A stretch of DNA of 44,878 nucleotides from Chthonomonas sp. UBA2017. Lineage in GTDB: Bacteria > Armatimonadota > Fimbriimonadia > Fimbriimonadales > Fimbriimonadaceae. Below, piece by piece: positions 25,142 through 31,780 of this stretch (its first letter is position 1; each line of letters begins with the position of its first letter). Made by a program: the position numbers and the translations under genes. Under the pieces are notes generated by a model. That model had not been told where the DNA came from. It made no database searches and worked only from the letters and a program-made list of their open reading frames with translations. The stretch lies in NCBI GenBank assembly GCA_002335425.1, contig DDCB01000003.1:1-44878 (forward strand). The letters run 5' to 3'.

Positions 25142-25170
25142 TTGATACTTGAGAATATGGGAGTCGACAA
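25142..25170 (-). promoter_or_regulatory. promoter of the 994-aa PEP-CTERM gene
   Basis: Minus-strand TTGTCG (25165-25170) and TATCAA (25142-25147) are separated by exactly 17 bp. The gene start is 15 bases beyond the -10 box, leaving room for the GAGGAAAGG ribosome site. Confidence 0.45.
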
Positions 25171-25290
25171 GGCTGCCCGGAATTAGAAAACCCCTTTGCG
25201 CAAGCGAGTACAGGCCTTATCGCTACGCCCAGTTTACAAGAAAAAGGGGACAGACGGTTAACAATTCTTACAGGAAGTGACGGGAAACTA

Positions 25291-25320
25291 GTAAAAATGC
25301 CGAGGGTGGGTCCTCGGCAT
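25291..25320 (-). terminator. intrinsic terminator of the minor pseudopilin operon
   Basis: ATGCCGAGG and CCTCGGCAT form a perfect 9-bp stem with a six-base loop. On the minus strand it is followed by TTTTTAC. It lies 60 bp past the stop of the PilX-like gene. Confidence 0.88.
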
Positions 25321-25380
25321 CGCTTGCTTGCTGCTTCTCGGCTGGGAAGCCATGGGTTCTTGGGCCGGGCGAGACTCGAC

Positions 25381-27333
25381 TTAAGGCACGACCTTGAATC
25401 CGCGATCTTGCCAGGTACTGCGGAGCATCGTTGGGCTTCGAGGGAGCTGAAGATCGATGAGAGGGGTCTTCTGAACTCCCCGCTCGCGAATCCGGTGGTC
25501 GTAGTTCATTCGAATCGGGACCGACCACGCGACAATCGATTCGTCGCGGCAAATGATCGTTCCGTTCAGAGTGAAGCCACCCCCCGCCGTTCCGACATTT
25601 CCGCCGCCGACAAAGTTGGAGTACAGAATGGCATCGACCCGATTCACCCCGGTGTCGGCGACCGCGGCGATCTGGGCGTTACTGAAAGTCGGCATGAATC
25701 GTCGGCGGATGGAGCCGTCCGACCGGGTGCCATCTTGGACCATGGCGTCGTAGGCCGGAATCAGGTTGCCCTGCTCGTCGTACCGCGGCTTGGTAAAGGG
25801 TGGCGTCATGTAGTTGAGCGGGTAGGCCCCGAAGCTGTTTGTGTTTCCCATGATGACCGACCCGCGAGCGGCCAGACCGAGGAAGTCGCGCTTTTCGTTA
25901 AAGTTCTCGATTTGACTAAACGTCGTGCGGCCCCCGGTCCGACGAAAGTCCGGCGTATTCTGGTACTGGATGTTTCCGACAATGTGAACGTTGCGCCCCG
26001 TGTAGATTGTGCCTTGACCACTGATGGTCCCTTTGATCACCACATCTTCGGTGAAGGTCACCGGTCCATGAATGCGAATCGGACGAGTCGAAGTTCCGAC
26101 TAAGATCGCTGAACCGGAAACCACTCCATTGGTCGAAATTCGTCGATACCCCCCCGCCCCGGCATTGAGAGTGGTATCCCAGATTTCGAGCCAGGCACCT
26201 TGATTGAAATTCGGATTCGGAGTGCCGTCGGCATAAGTCGCCTTCGTGTTCACGTACGTCTGACTTAAGTTCGTATAGTACGACAAATTACTCAGATCCG
26301 GCATGATGACTTCTTGTGTGGGACTGGTATCAAAGGTTGTAATGTTCGGCGTTTCCGAAAGAGACCCGCGAGTCCATCTTCGATACCCGTTTGAGTCAGC
26401 GAGGTAACTTCCATAGGGTCGATTATTCAGAATCCCGCCTTCGGCGTCAAAAATGTAATCTCGCCACTGCTCATAGGTCGCAGACCCGCGGGCACCATGC
26501 ACGGCCGGATCGTACCCTTGTCGCCAAAACGCTTGGCTACTGGCATTCGTATTATAGGAGGATTGCGTCCACTTCACGGGGGCGACGCTTTGGGTTGAAC
26601 CTTCAAACATGATGAGGCCGTCTGCCTTGGGAACCAACTTCTCATTCATGGCAGCAATAATCGAGCCGTTTGAAGTGCCTGAGCCGGTCGTGTTATCGGT
26701 ACCATTTCGCTTGAATTCGAAATTACCGTTCGCTCGCATGTCTCCATTGACAATGAGCCAGTCCGGGCGGAATCCTTCCATCCAGCCATAGTTGTTAATG
26801 AAGTAAGTGTAGTCAAAAATCTGACTTCTTGTCAGCTCGAATTGAGCGACCACATCCACCGTCTTCATGTACTCTCCCGAATCGAGTTGAGCATTACCAT
26901 TCCGATCCAGCCAACCGACGGATCGAATCGTCACCATTCGGGCAAAGTTGTTACCACCCGGAGTCGAAATCCCGATGACTCCCGCCGAGTATCGACCGAT
27001 TCCGTCGAATCCACCAGCTAAGCTGGATTTCGGGGAATTGACCGAGGCTCCCGCGCACAAGCTATCCATACTATCGAAATTCTGAGAGACCTTGAAAGGA
27101 CGCCAGAGATTTCTCAAGACCATCTGCACGCCGGATTCACAAAGGCTGGTCGCCTGAACTTCCATCGTACGACGATTCGAAAGGACAACTGTTTGCGTCG
27201 AGCTACTGACATAAGTCACGGCCGCCACCGACAACAAGGAGACCAAGATGAATGTTGTCACCAATGCAGATCCACGCTGTTTCTTTTTGGCTCTGAGCAT
27301 CTTTGGTTTCATCTGATCTAAGGGTTCTCTCAT
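25381..27333 (-). CDS. large PilX-like pilus-associated protein
   Basis: A 650-aa protein that starts with a basic leader, then RGSALVTTFILVSLLSVAAV and SSSTQTVVLSNRRTMEVQAT. This is the N-terminal helix of PilX/PulK-like minor pseudopilin-associated proteins, lacking the +5 Glu of true prepilins. The rest (about 60-650) is a long extracytoplasmic region; residues 400-470 (RPIRIHGPVTFTEDVVIKGT, TIYTGRNVHIVGNIQY) look like a beta solenoid. It is far larger than ordinary PilX. The ATG at 27333 overlaps the upstream stop (ATGA). It is last in a three-gene operon and closed by a terminator. Confidence 0.78.
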   Translation of the reverse strand: MREPLDQMKPKMLRAKKKQRGSALVTTFILVSLLSVAAVTYVSSSTQTVVLSNRRTMEVQATSLCESGVQMVLRNLWRPFKVSQNFDSMDSLCAGASVNSPKSSLAGGFDGIGRYSAGVIGISTPGGNNFARMVTIRSVGWLDRNGNAQLDSGEYMKTVDVVAQFELTRSQIFDYTYFINNYGWMEGFRPDWLIVNGDMRANGNFEFKRNGTDNTTGSGTSNGSIIAAMNEKLVPKADGLIMFEGSTQSVAPVKWTQSSYNTNASSQAFWRQGYDPAVHGARGSATYEQWRDYIFDAEGGILNNRPYGSYLADSNGYRRWTRGSLSETPNITTFDTSPTQEVIMPDLSNLSYYTNLSQTYVNTKATYADGTPNPNFNQGAWLEIWDTTLNAGAGGYRRISTNGVVSGSAILVGTSTRPIRIHGPVTFTEDVVIKGTISGQGTIYTGRNVHIVGNIQYQNTPDFRRTGGRTTFSQIENFNEKRDFLGLAARGSVIMGNTNSFGAYPLNYMTPPFTKPRYDEQGNLIPAYDAMVQDGTRSDGSIRRRFMPTFSNAQIAAVADTGVNRVDAILYSNFVGGGNVGTAGGGFTLNGTIICRDESIVAWSVPIRMNYDHRIRERGVQKTPLIDLQLPRSPTMLRSTWQDRGFKVVP

Positions 27334-27905
27334 CGCGACAGGGAAGGAATGTTCCGAAGAAAGAGTGTTTCTCGGACTCGACTGAACGTCGTTTTGTTTT
27401 GGTAGCTCGCAGTACGGCTGACAATCATCACATCGATCTCACGAGTGATTGCCCCGGGGCCGGCGGTGAAGATGGAATAATTCTGGTTGTTTCGTTGCGG
27501 ATCGCTGGAGATGATGTCGCGAGCAATCACCCGAGATTTGCCGTTTTCAAGAATACAGAGTTTGCCATTTGAGAGCTCGATTCTTCGGACGACTCCGTCC
27601 CAAGTTGCGGGAACCACGAACGCTCCCCCCGATGTCTTTTGGGGCAGGCGATAGGTCACGCCCATACCGTTGGCATCCACCACCACCGACATGGCTTCTC
27701 GCAGCTCGGCGGTGATCGTTCGAATCGTTTGCTGGGCCTCCATGTCGGCATTGATCTTGCCTTGGCCGGTCGCCCACGACTTCATCCCGCTCATGAAGGC
27801 CGCCGTGGCCCCGGCCATTGCAAGGGCTGACAAGGCCGCGGCCATCACAACCTCGGTCAGGGTTGCGCCGCGCTGCTTTTTTCGCTTGGGAGTGGATCGC
27901 TTCAT
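27330..27905 (-). CDS. prepilin-type minor pseudopilin, PilW-like
   Basis: A 191-aa protein with a prepilin signal: a basic leader KRSTPKRKKQRG cut after Gly13, then ATLTE with Glu at +5 and a hydrophobic helix (VVMAAALSALAMAGATAAFM). The C-terminal globular part is rich in beta strands. It belongs to type IV pili or a type II secretion pseudopilus in the envelope. It overlaps both neighbours by ATGA-type junctions, so PilV-, PilW- and PilX-like products are probably made in step and may form a tip complex. Confidence 0.85.
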   Translation of the reverse strand: MKRSTPKRKKQRGATLTEVVMAAALSALAMAGATAAFMSGMKSWATGQGKINADMEAQQTIRTITAELREAMSVVVDANGMGVTYRLPQKTSGGAFVVPATWDGVVRRIELSNGKLCILENGKSRVIARDIISSDPQRNNQNYSIFTAGPGAITREIDVMIVSRTASYQNKTTFSRVRETLFLRNIPSLSR

Positions 27906-28357
27906 AGATTCGCAACAAGGGCTCCGAGCTGGATGCTCTTGGTTTGCCCTTTTTCTTTCCAGGAGACAGTCACCACGACCCGCCTGAGGTCGAGGTCCGG
28001 CTGATCGACAAGAATCGTGGCGGTTCCGCTGGGCAGCGAGGTGCCAACGCTATCTTGCAGGGCGGAATCGACGTTCGACCATTGGAAGGTGTTCGTTGCC
28101 ACTGGCGTTAGGTTGTCGATGAGCCCGTAAGCCATCAGCTGAGTCGAAGTGACGTTGGCATACCCCAGCGCTTTGATGGCTTCGAGCTGCTTCTGAGCGA
28201 GGCTGGTCGCTTTGTTTCGATAGTCGGCTTTGGTGCGACTGATCGTCGCAATCGGCATCGACGCGGCAAGAACAGCCGCGCAGAGGCCCGCCAGAAAGAT
28301 GGCGAACAAGACCTCGATCATCGTAAAACCGCGGCGGCGTCGGGTTCGGGGCTGCAT
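27902..28357 (-). CDS. prepilin-type minor pseudopilin, PilV-like
   Basis: A 151-aa protein with a leader of Gln/Pro/Arg residues cut after Gly10, then FTMIE (Glu +5) and the helix VLFAIFLAGLCAAVLAASM. The size and the helix KATSLAQKQLEAIKAL suit PilV-like minor pilins. I chose the ATG at 28357 because GAGGAG lies eight bases upstream; a GTG at 28366 would touch that site. It is first of three coupled minor pseudopilin genes. Confidence 0.85.
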   Translation of the reverse strand: MQPRTRRRRGFTMIEVLFAIFLAGLCAAVLAASMPIATISRTKADYRNKATSLAQKQLEAIKALGYANVTSTQLMAYGLIDNLTPVATNTFQWSNVDSALQDSVGTSLPSGTATILVDQPDLDLRRVVVTVSWKEKGQTKSIQLGALVANL

Positions 28358-28404
28358 GAAGAACACTCCTCAGGAGGGGAGTTCCGCAATCTCGGCCCAA
28401 GCTC

Positions 28405-28433
28405 GCCCGGTAGTTTCACCGGAAACTACGGGC
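28405..28433. repeat. strong hairpin upstream of the minor pseudopilin operon
   Basis: GTAGTTTC and GAAACTAC pair perfectly around ACCG, and GCCC/GGGC with its flanking base extends the stem by four pairs past a one-base bulge. It is 48 bp before the PilV-like start on the minus strand and has no T run, so it does not look like a terminator. It could be an operator, an mRNA 5' structure or a processing site. Confidence 0.6.
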
Positions 28434-28440
28434 AAAGAGA

Positions 28441-28469
28441 ATGCCCCCAGGCGAGTAGCCTGAGGGCAT
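28441..28469 (-). terminator. terminator-like hairpin after the major pseudopilin gene
   Basis: On the minus strand ATGCCC, a mismatch and CAGGC pair with GCCTG and GGGCAT around a five-base loop, followed by TCTCTTTG. It sits 26 bp after the pseudopilin stop. The tail is only moderately T-rich, so partial read-through into the minor pseudopilin genes is plausible. Confidence 0.6.
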
Positions 28470-28494
28470 CGGTTTCGCTGACCAACTGGTCGGA

Positions 28495-28845
28495 TTAGTT
28501 GAGCGAGTGAGTACCGCCGATCGAGCATTGAGGCGGGGTGGCGACATCACCGATTTCGTCGTAGTTGCCTCCGCTCGGGCAGGTCGGCCAGGCCTTCAGA
28601 TACTTATCCGCGCCAGCCAGGTCGGCTTCAGCCGGGGTGTCGGTCGCGCCCTTCTTCTCTTCCATGGCCCATTGCTCTTTCGCCGCTTCGATTTGGCGCA
28701 GGTTGGCCACACAAGTCTTCGCTCGGCTGCTTTCTCGGGCTCGAATGAAGTTCGGGACAGCGATCGCCAGCAAGATGCCGATGATCAAGACAACGATCAT
28801 GATTTCGACGAGGGTAAAGCCTCGACTCTTCCGCTTAAGGTTCAT
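28495..28845 (-). CDS. major pseudopilin-like protein, GspG/PilA type
   Basis: A 116-aa prepilin. Leader MNLKRKSRG is cut before FTLVE (Glu +5), followed by the helix IMIVVLIIGILLAIAVPNF and ARESSRAKTCVANLRQIEAA, very typical of bacterial GspG-like major pseudopilins. The C-terminal domain is short with two Cys (WPTCPSGGNYDE, PPQCSIGG) that could form a disulfide. The start is uncertain: ATG 28845 has GGAGG 11 bases away, ATG 28854 has it too close, and GTG 28869 is also open. It is followed by a hairpin and then the minor pseudopilin operon. Confidence 0.88.
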   Translation of the reverse strand: MNLKRKSRGFTLVEIMIVVLIIGILLAIAVPNFIRARESSRAKTCVANLRQIEAAKEQWAMEEKKGATDTPAEADLAGADKYLKAWPTCPSGGNYDEIGDVATPPQCSIGGTHSLN

Positions 28846-29011
28846 GGTACGCATTTCCTCCGTTTCCACCGCTGGTCAGCGGCCCTTCCGAATCGTTGAT
28901 TCCACGGGACCTCATTCGCCCAACCCAGCAGCATTACGAGGATTTTCGGACCAGTTCTTTCGGGTCCTCAGGCCCGAACCCTGGGTTTCTTGAGTTAGAC
29001 TAGGGGGCACG

Positions 29012-29584
29012 ATGCCAAAAGTGATCTCATGTTCGCAAATGCTGGTCTTGCCCGAGTTCGAGGAGAACCTCTTTTCGTTTCTCGATCAGATTCGGCGGTC
29101 GATCGAGCGGCTCCCGGGATTTCGGGGCTCGACTCTTTGGCGTCACCTCGATCTCCCCGAGCACTTTATGATCTTGACCCAGTTCGACGATGAATCGGTC
29201 GCGGATCAGGCTTGGACCAAGCTCGCCGACGAAGAGATCATGGACCGGGGCATCACCGATCTTCAGACCGTGCCCGACACGCGCCGCATCCGCGTTGCTC
29301 GGCAGTACGGAGTTCAGCCCAATGACATCGAACTCGGCGGACTCCTCAGCATGAGCATCCGGAACGCGAACTCAGGCTACGGGCACGAGCTGATGGACGA
29401 ACTTGACGTGATCTTCGAGAGCCTCCACGTGATTCCCGGGTTCAAAGGGTCGTGCTTTGGCCCGAACTCGAAGCTTCCCGAGGAGGTCTTTGGGCTCGCA
29501 ATCTGGTCCGACCTTAGGTCTTTCCAGGCCTCCTTGCCCGCCAAGTCGCCTTACGAAATCAGCCTCTTCTCGCGAATCAGCTAG
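29012..29584 (+). CDS. duplicated ABM-like (dimeric alpha/beta barrel) protein
   Basis: A 190-aa soluble protein with two ferredoxin-like repeats. The first has IERLPGFRGSTLWRHLDLPE and FMILTQFDDESVADQAW; the second has FESLHVIPGFKGSCFGPNSK and FGLAIWSDLRSFQASLP. The pattern resembles antibiotic-biosynthesis-monooxygenase/heme-degrading type dimeric barrels, here fused in one chain. I see no sure catalytic residues, so enzyme activity is not claimed. A TAGACT box ends ten bases before the ATG, and AGGGGG overlaps that interval. Its stop overlaps the convergent TMEM14-like gene by eight bases. Confidence 0.7.
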   Translation: MPKVISCSQMLVLPEFEENLFSFLDQIRRSIERLPGFRGSTLWRHLDLPEHFMILTQFDDESVADQAWTKLADEEIMDRGITDLQTVPDTRRIRVARQYGVQPNDIELGGLLSMSIRNANSGYGHELMDELDVIFESLHVIPGFKGSCFGPNSKLPEEVFGLAIWSDLRSFQASLPAKSPYEISLFSRIS

Positions 29585-29930
29585 TCCCAGATGCGCTTTG
29601 ACTGTGCTTGCGTGCGGCAAAGTGGGCCCCGACGAGCAGTAACACGACCAAAACCGAAACGCCGCCGATCACCAGGGCCGGATAGACGTTGCTGGAGTCT
29701 TTGAAAAACATCGGCAAAAACCGCCCGGCCAGGCCCAAAGCGATCAAGGTACCCATGATATAGCCCCATCGGGGGGCTTTGAAGGTCAGGCCAAAGGCGA
29801 CCAGAACGAGCACGCCCGCCCCGACACCGCCGATGAGCGACGGCATGCTGCCTTTGGCGAGAAACGCCTCTAAACCCAGGGCGATATTGAAAATTCCGTA
29901 TCCGAGGAGAACAATTTGGGGCCAACGCAT
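29577..29930 (-). CDS. TMEM14/UPF0136-like small membrane protein
   Basis: A 117-aa protein with four hydrophobic segments (IVLLGYGIFNIALGLEAFLA, LIGGVGAGVLVLVAFGLTF, GYIMGTLIALGLAGRFLPMF, LVIGGVSVLVVLLLVGAHFA). The Gly-rich pattern and the GRFLPMF motif match the TMEM14 family, small inner-membrane proteins of uncertain function. I chose the ATG at 29930 since upstream translation is not protein-like. A TAATCT box lies ten bases before it (29941-29946). Confidence 0.8.
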   Translation of the reverse strand: MRWPQIVLLGYGIFNIALGLEAFLAKGSMPSLIGGVGAGVLVLVAFGLTFKAPRWGYIMGTLIALGLAGRFLPMFFKDSSNVYPALVIGGVSVLVVLLLVGAHFAARKHSQSASGTS

Positions 29931-29940
29931 CCTGCTCGTA

Positions 29941-29946
29941 AGATTA
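29941..29946 (-). promoter_or_regulatory. -10 box of the TMEM14-like gene
   Basis: Minus-strand TAATCT ends ten bases before the ATG at 29930, implying a leader of about three bases or fewer. I see no firm -35 box. Confidence 0.35.
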
Positions 29947-30000
29947 CCGACTCCCGGAGGCGACGTGCTGGCCGGACGCCGCGCTTTGCCGCTGGCGAGA

Positions 30001-30540
30001 TCAACGCCTCGCGCCGAGCGGCAGAACCAAACCCCACTCGGGGCTCTCGTCGGGGTCGTCGCAGATTCGATCTCCGACCACGTGGGCCCCGGCTCGTTCA
30101 TACAGTCGGTGGGCGTCGACGAACCTCTTGTCGCTCCAGATCTCCATGGCCTCTCGGCCGAGTTCTTCGGCTTGGCGGAGAACTTCTTGGAAAATTGTTG
30201 ACCCAACCCCCTTTCGGCGAGCTTCAGGATGAACATAGAGCCGCAGTAGCTCACAATCTGTCCCCGCGAGGCGGCGGTAACCGTCGAGCTCGACGACGGT
30301 GTCTGGTTCGCCAGGGACCTTCTCGAAGACGGCCAGACCCCCGCAACCGAGAATCTGATTTTGCTCCTCAGCGACCCAGAGCCAGGCGCTGGGCGGCGCA
30401 AAGGCCGATTCGAGGTCATACAAGTCGGCGTGATAATCGTCGGGGTCCCACGAAAAGCCATACTCGTCGTAGACCGCCTTCACGGCTCGAACCACTCCGG
30501 CTGAGTCTTGCGGACGACAGATTCGGATCTCAAACGCCAT
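30001..30540 (-). CDS. GNAT-family N-acetyltransferase
   Basis: A 179-aa acyl-CoA-dependent acetyltransferase of unknown substrate. Visible are strand 1 with FEIRICRPQDSAGVVRAVK, the central strand WLWVAEEQNQILGCGGLAVF, and motif A ELLRLYVHPEARRKGVGSTI with the RRKGVG acetyl-CoA loop. AMEIWSDKRFVDAHRLYERAGA is the usual C-terminal part. The start is placed at ATG 30540, six bases after a TATAGT box, rather than at an upstream ATG that lies beyond the promoter. No ribosome site precedes it, so a leaderless mRNA is likely. Confidence 0.88.
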   Translation of the reverse strand: MAFEIRICRPQDSAGVVRAVKAVYDEYGFSWDPDDYHADLYDLESAFAPPSAWLWVAEEQNQILGCGGLAVFEKVPGEPDTVVELDGYRRLAGTDCELLRLYVHPEARRKGVGSTIFQEVLRQAEELGREAMEIWSDKRFVDAHRLYERAGAHVVGDRICDDPDESPEWGLVLPLGARR

Positions 30541-30872
30541 GGGGAGACTATACACCCCGAATTCGAGATTCAAACTGCATGACCTCAGAAGGATTTTCCG
30601 AGGCATGTTCCTTTGCGAGTCGATCAGACCGCCGCGATATTGTGGTTTTGACTGAGCGAATCGGCAACCCGTACCTTGACTTCGGTGACGGCGCGATGGG
30701 GCCGGACGACGAAGTCTTTGGAGAACGAGGGTTAGGGCTTCACAGGACGAGACGACAGATCCAGTGGGCTGCAGCGCACTGTTCGCGAAGCGAAGAGAAA
30801 TTTAGAGTGCCGCCGCGCCGCTCAAAGCGTCCCGCAGTTCGCGTCGTTTTTGGACGGTCGTCCTAAATTGCT
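30541..30872. other. 332-bp gap with one doubtful small open frame
   Basis: It holds the promoter of the GNAT gene and an ATG-started plus-strand frame (30579-30866, 95 codons; MTSEGFSEACSFASRSDRR, DIVVLTERIGNPYLDFGDG). The frame has no ribosome site, and the second half is Arg-rich and low in complexity. I recognise no domain and do not call it a gene, though the first half is not obviously random. I see nothing else here. Confidence 0.4.
30547..30573 (-). promoter_or_regulatory. promoter of the GNAT gene
   Basis: Minus-strand TATAGT (30547-30552) lies six bases before the ATG at 30540, with TTGAAT (30568-30573) 15 bp upstream. Transcription should begin at or beside the start codon. Confidence 0.5.
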
Positions 30873-30992
30873 TTAGTCGTCGTCTTCAGAGCTTTCGGCG
30901 GCTTCGCCGCAACCGGTCACGACCACTGTCGCGGATGCGAGGAGTCCAAAACCCAGAACGAGCAGGAGGACGGAAAGAAGTTTGGCCTTCAT
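30873..30992 (-). CDS. 39-aa predicted lipoprotein
   Basis: A very small secreted protein: basic start MKAK, hydrophobic core LLSVLLLVLGFGLLASATVV, lipobox VTGC with Cys28, and a mature part of only twelve residues (CGEAAESSEDDD) that is strongly acidic. Its ATG overlaps the mqnA stop (ATGA), so it is translationally coupled to mqnA. Function unknown. Comparable tiny lipoproteins are easily missed in annotation. Confidence 0.7.
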   Translation of the reverse strand: MKAKLLSVLLLVLGFGLLASATVVVTGCGEAAESSEDDD

Positions 30993-31777
30993 AGAGTCTG
31001 ATACGTGCGCGAAGCGCTCGACGATGCAAGTTCTTCGGCGAAACGTCTTAGCCCGGCCTTGGCATCGGCATCCAATTCGTAACGCATGGTCGAGGTCAGA
31101 TACTGCTGGAGCCGCTCCATCGGCCAGCCGCATCGAGCCTGGGCCTTGCTCCACCAGTCGTTGGCATAGGGGCTCGCGAGAGTCCGTCGCCAATCGACCC
31201 AACTCTGATTCAACAAGCGCCCCAGCTCAGCAGAAACCCCTTCGCGCCCGGTCCAGACGGCCCAGACAAAGGGCAGCCCCGTCCAATCGGTCCAGGCCGC
31301 GCCAAGATCAAGGACTTCCAACCCGTCGCCGGGCTCGGTCATGCCGATGTCTCCAATGAGGATGGCAGCATCGGCAACTCCGAGCATCTTGGTCAAATCG
31401 GGCGGATGCTGAGCCGCTTCGGGCGAGCAGCCATAGACGTTTTGCAACAAGATCATCGCCAACGCGTTGCTGGTCATCGAGCTGGAATCGAGCGCCAAGT
31501 GTCGAATTTCCCCGAACGGAACTTTGCTAAAGAGCCGAACGCTGTCCACGGGCCCGCGCGACCCGATCGCCACATCGCCGACGATGCAAACCCCAGGCTG
31601 GGTCAGGGCATAAAAGCTCGAGACCAAAATCGCATCGACCGCGCCGGTTTCGAGCAAGGCAGGCAGCCGCGAAGGCACCGCCAATTCGACTTCGAGCCCA
31701 GCTACGGGCTCCAGCCCAATCAACGGATAAGCGTTGACATAGGGAACCGACCCGACCCGGAAACGTTGCTCGGTCAC
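30989..31777 (-). CDS. mqnA: chorismate dehydratase MqnA (futalosine menaquinone pathway)
   Basis: A 262-aa protein of the MqnA/MqnD periplasmic-binding-like fold. MqnA removes water from chorismate to give 3-(1-carboxyvinyl)oxybenzoate, the first step of the futalosine route to menaquinone. Visible are VGSVPYVNAYPLI at the N terminus, the Ser-rich ligand loop LALDSSSMTSNAL, ILIGDIGM and the aromatic WTDWTGLPFVWAVW segment. The length is usual. The start is GTG, three bases after the stop of the MmgE/PrpD gene. No other mqn gene is in the window. Confidence 0.9.
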   Translation of the reverse strand: MTEQRFRVGSVPYVNAYPLIGLEPVAGLEVELAVPSRLPALLETGAVDAILVSSFYALTQPGVCIVGDVAIGSRGPVDSVRLFSKVPFGEIRHLALDSSSMTSNALAMILLQNVYGCSPEAAQHPPDLTKMLGVADAAILIGDIGMTEPGDGLEVLDLGAAWTDWTGLPFVWAVWTGREGVSAELGRLLNQSWVDWRRTLASPYANDWWSKAQARCGWPMERLQQYLTSTMRYELDADAKAGLRRFAEELASSSASRTYQTL

Positions 31778-31780
31778 AAC

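Noticed and set aside
30579..30866. 95-codon plus-strand frame
   Set aside because: The first half looks passable, but there is no ribosome site, no promoter placed for it and an Arg-rich second half. Left as a doubtful frame within the gap entry.
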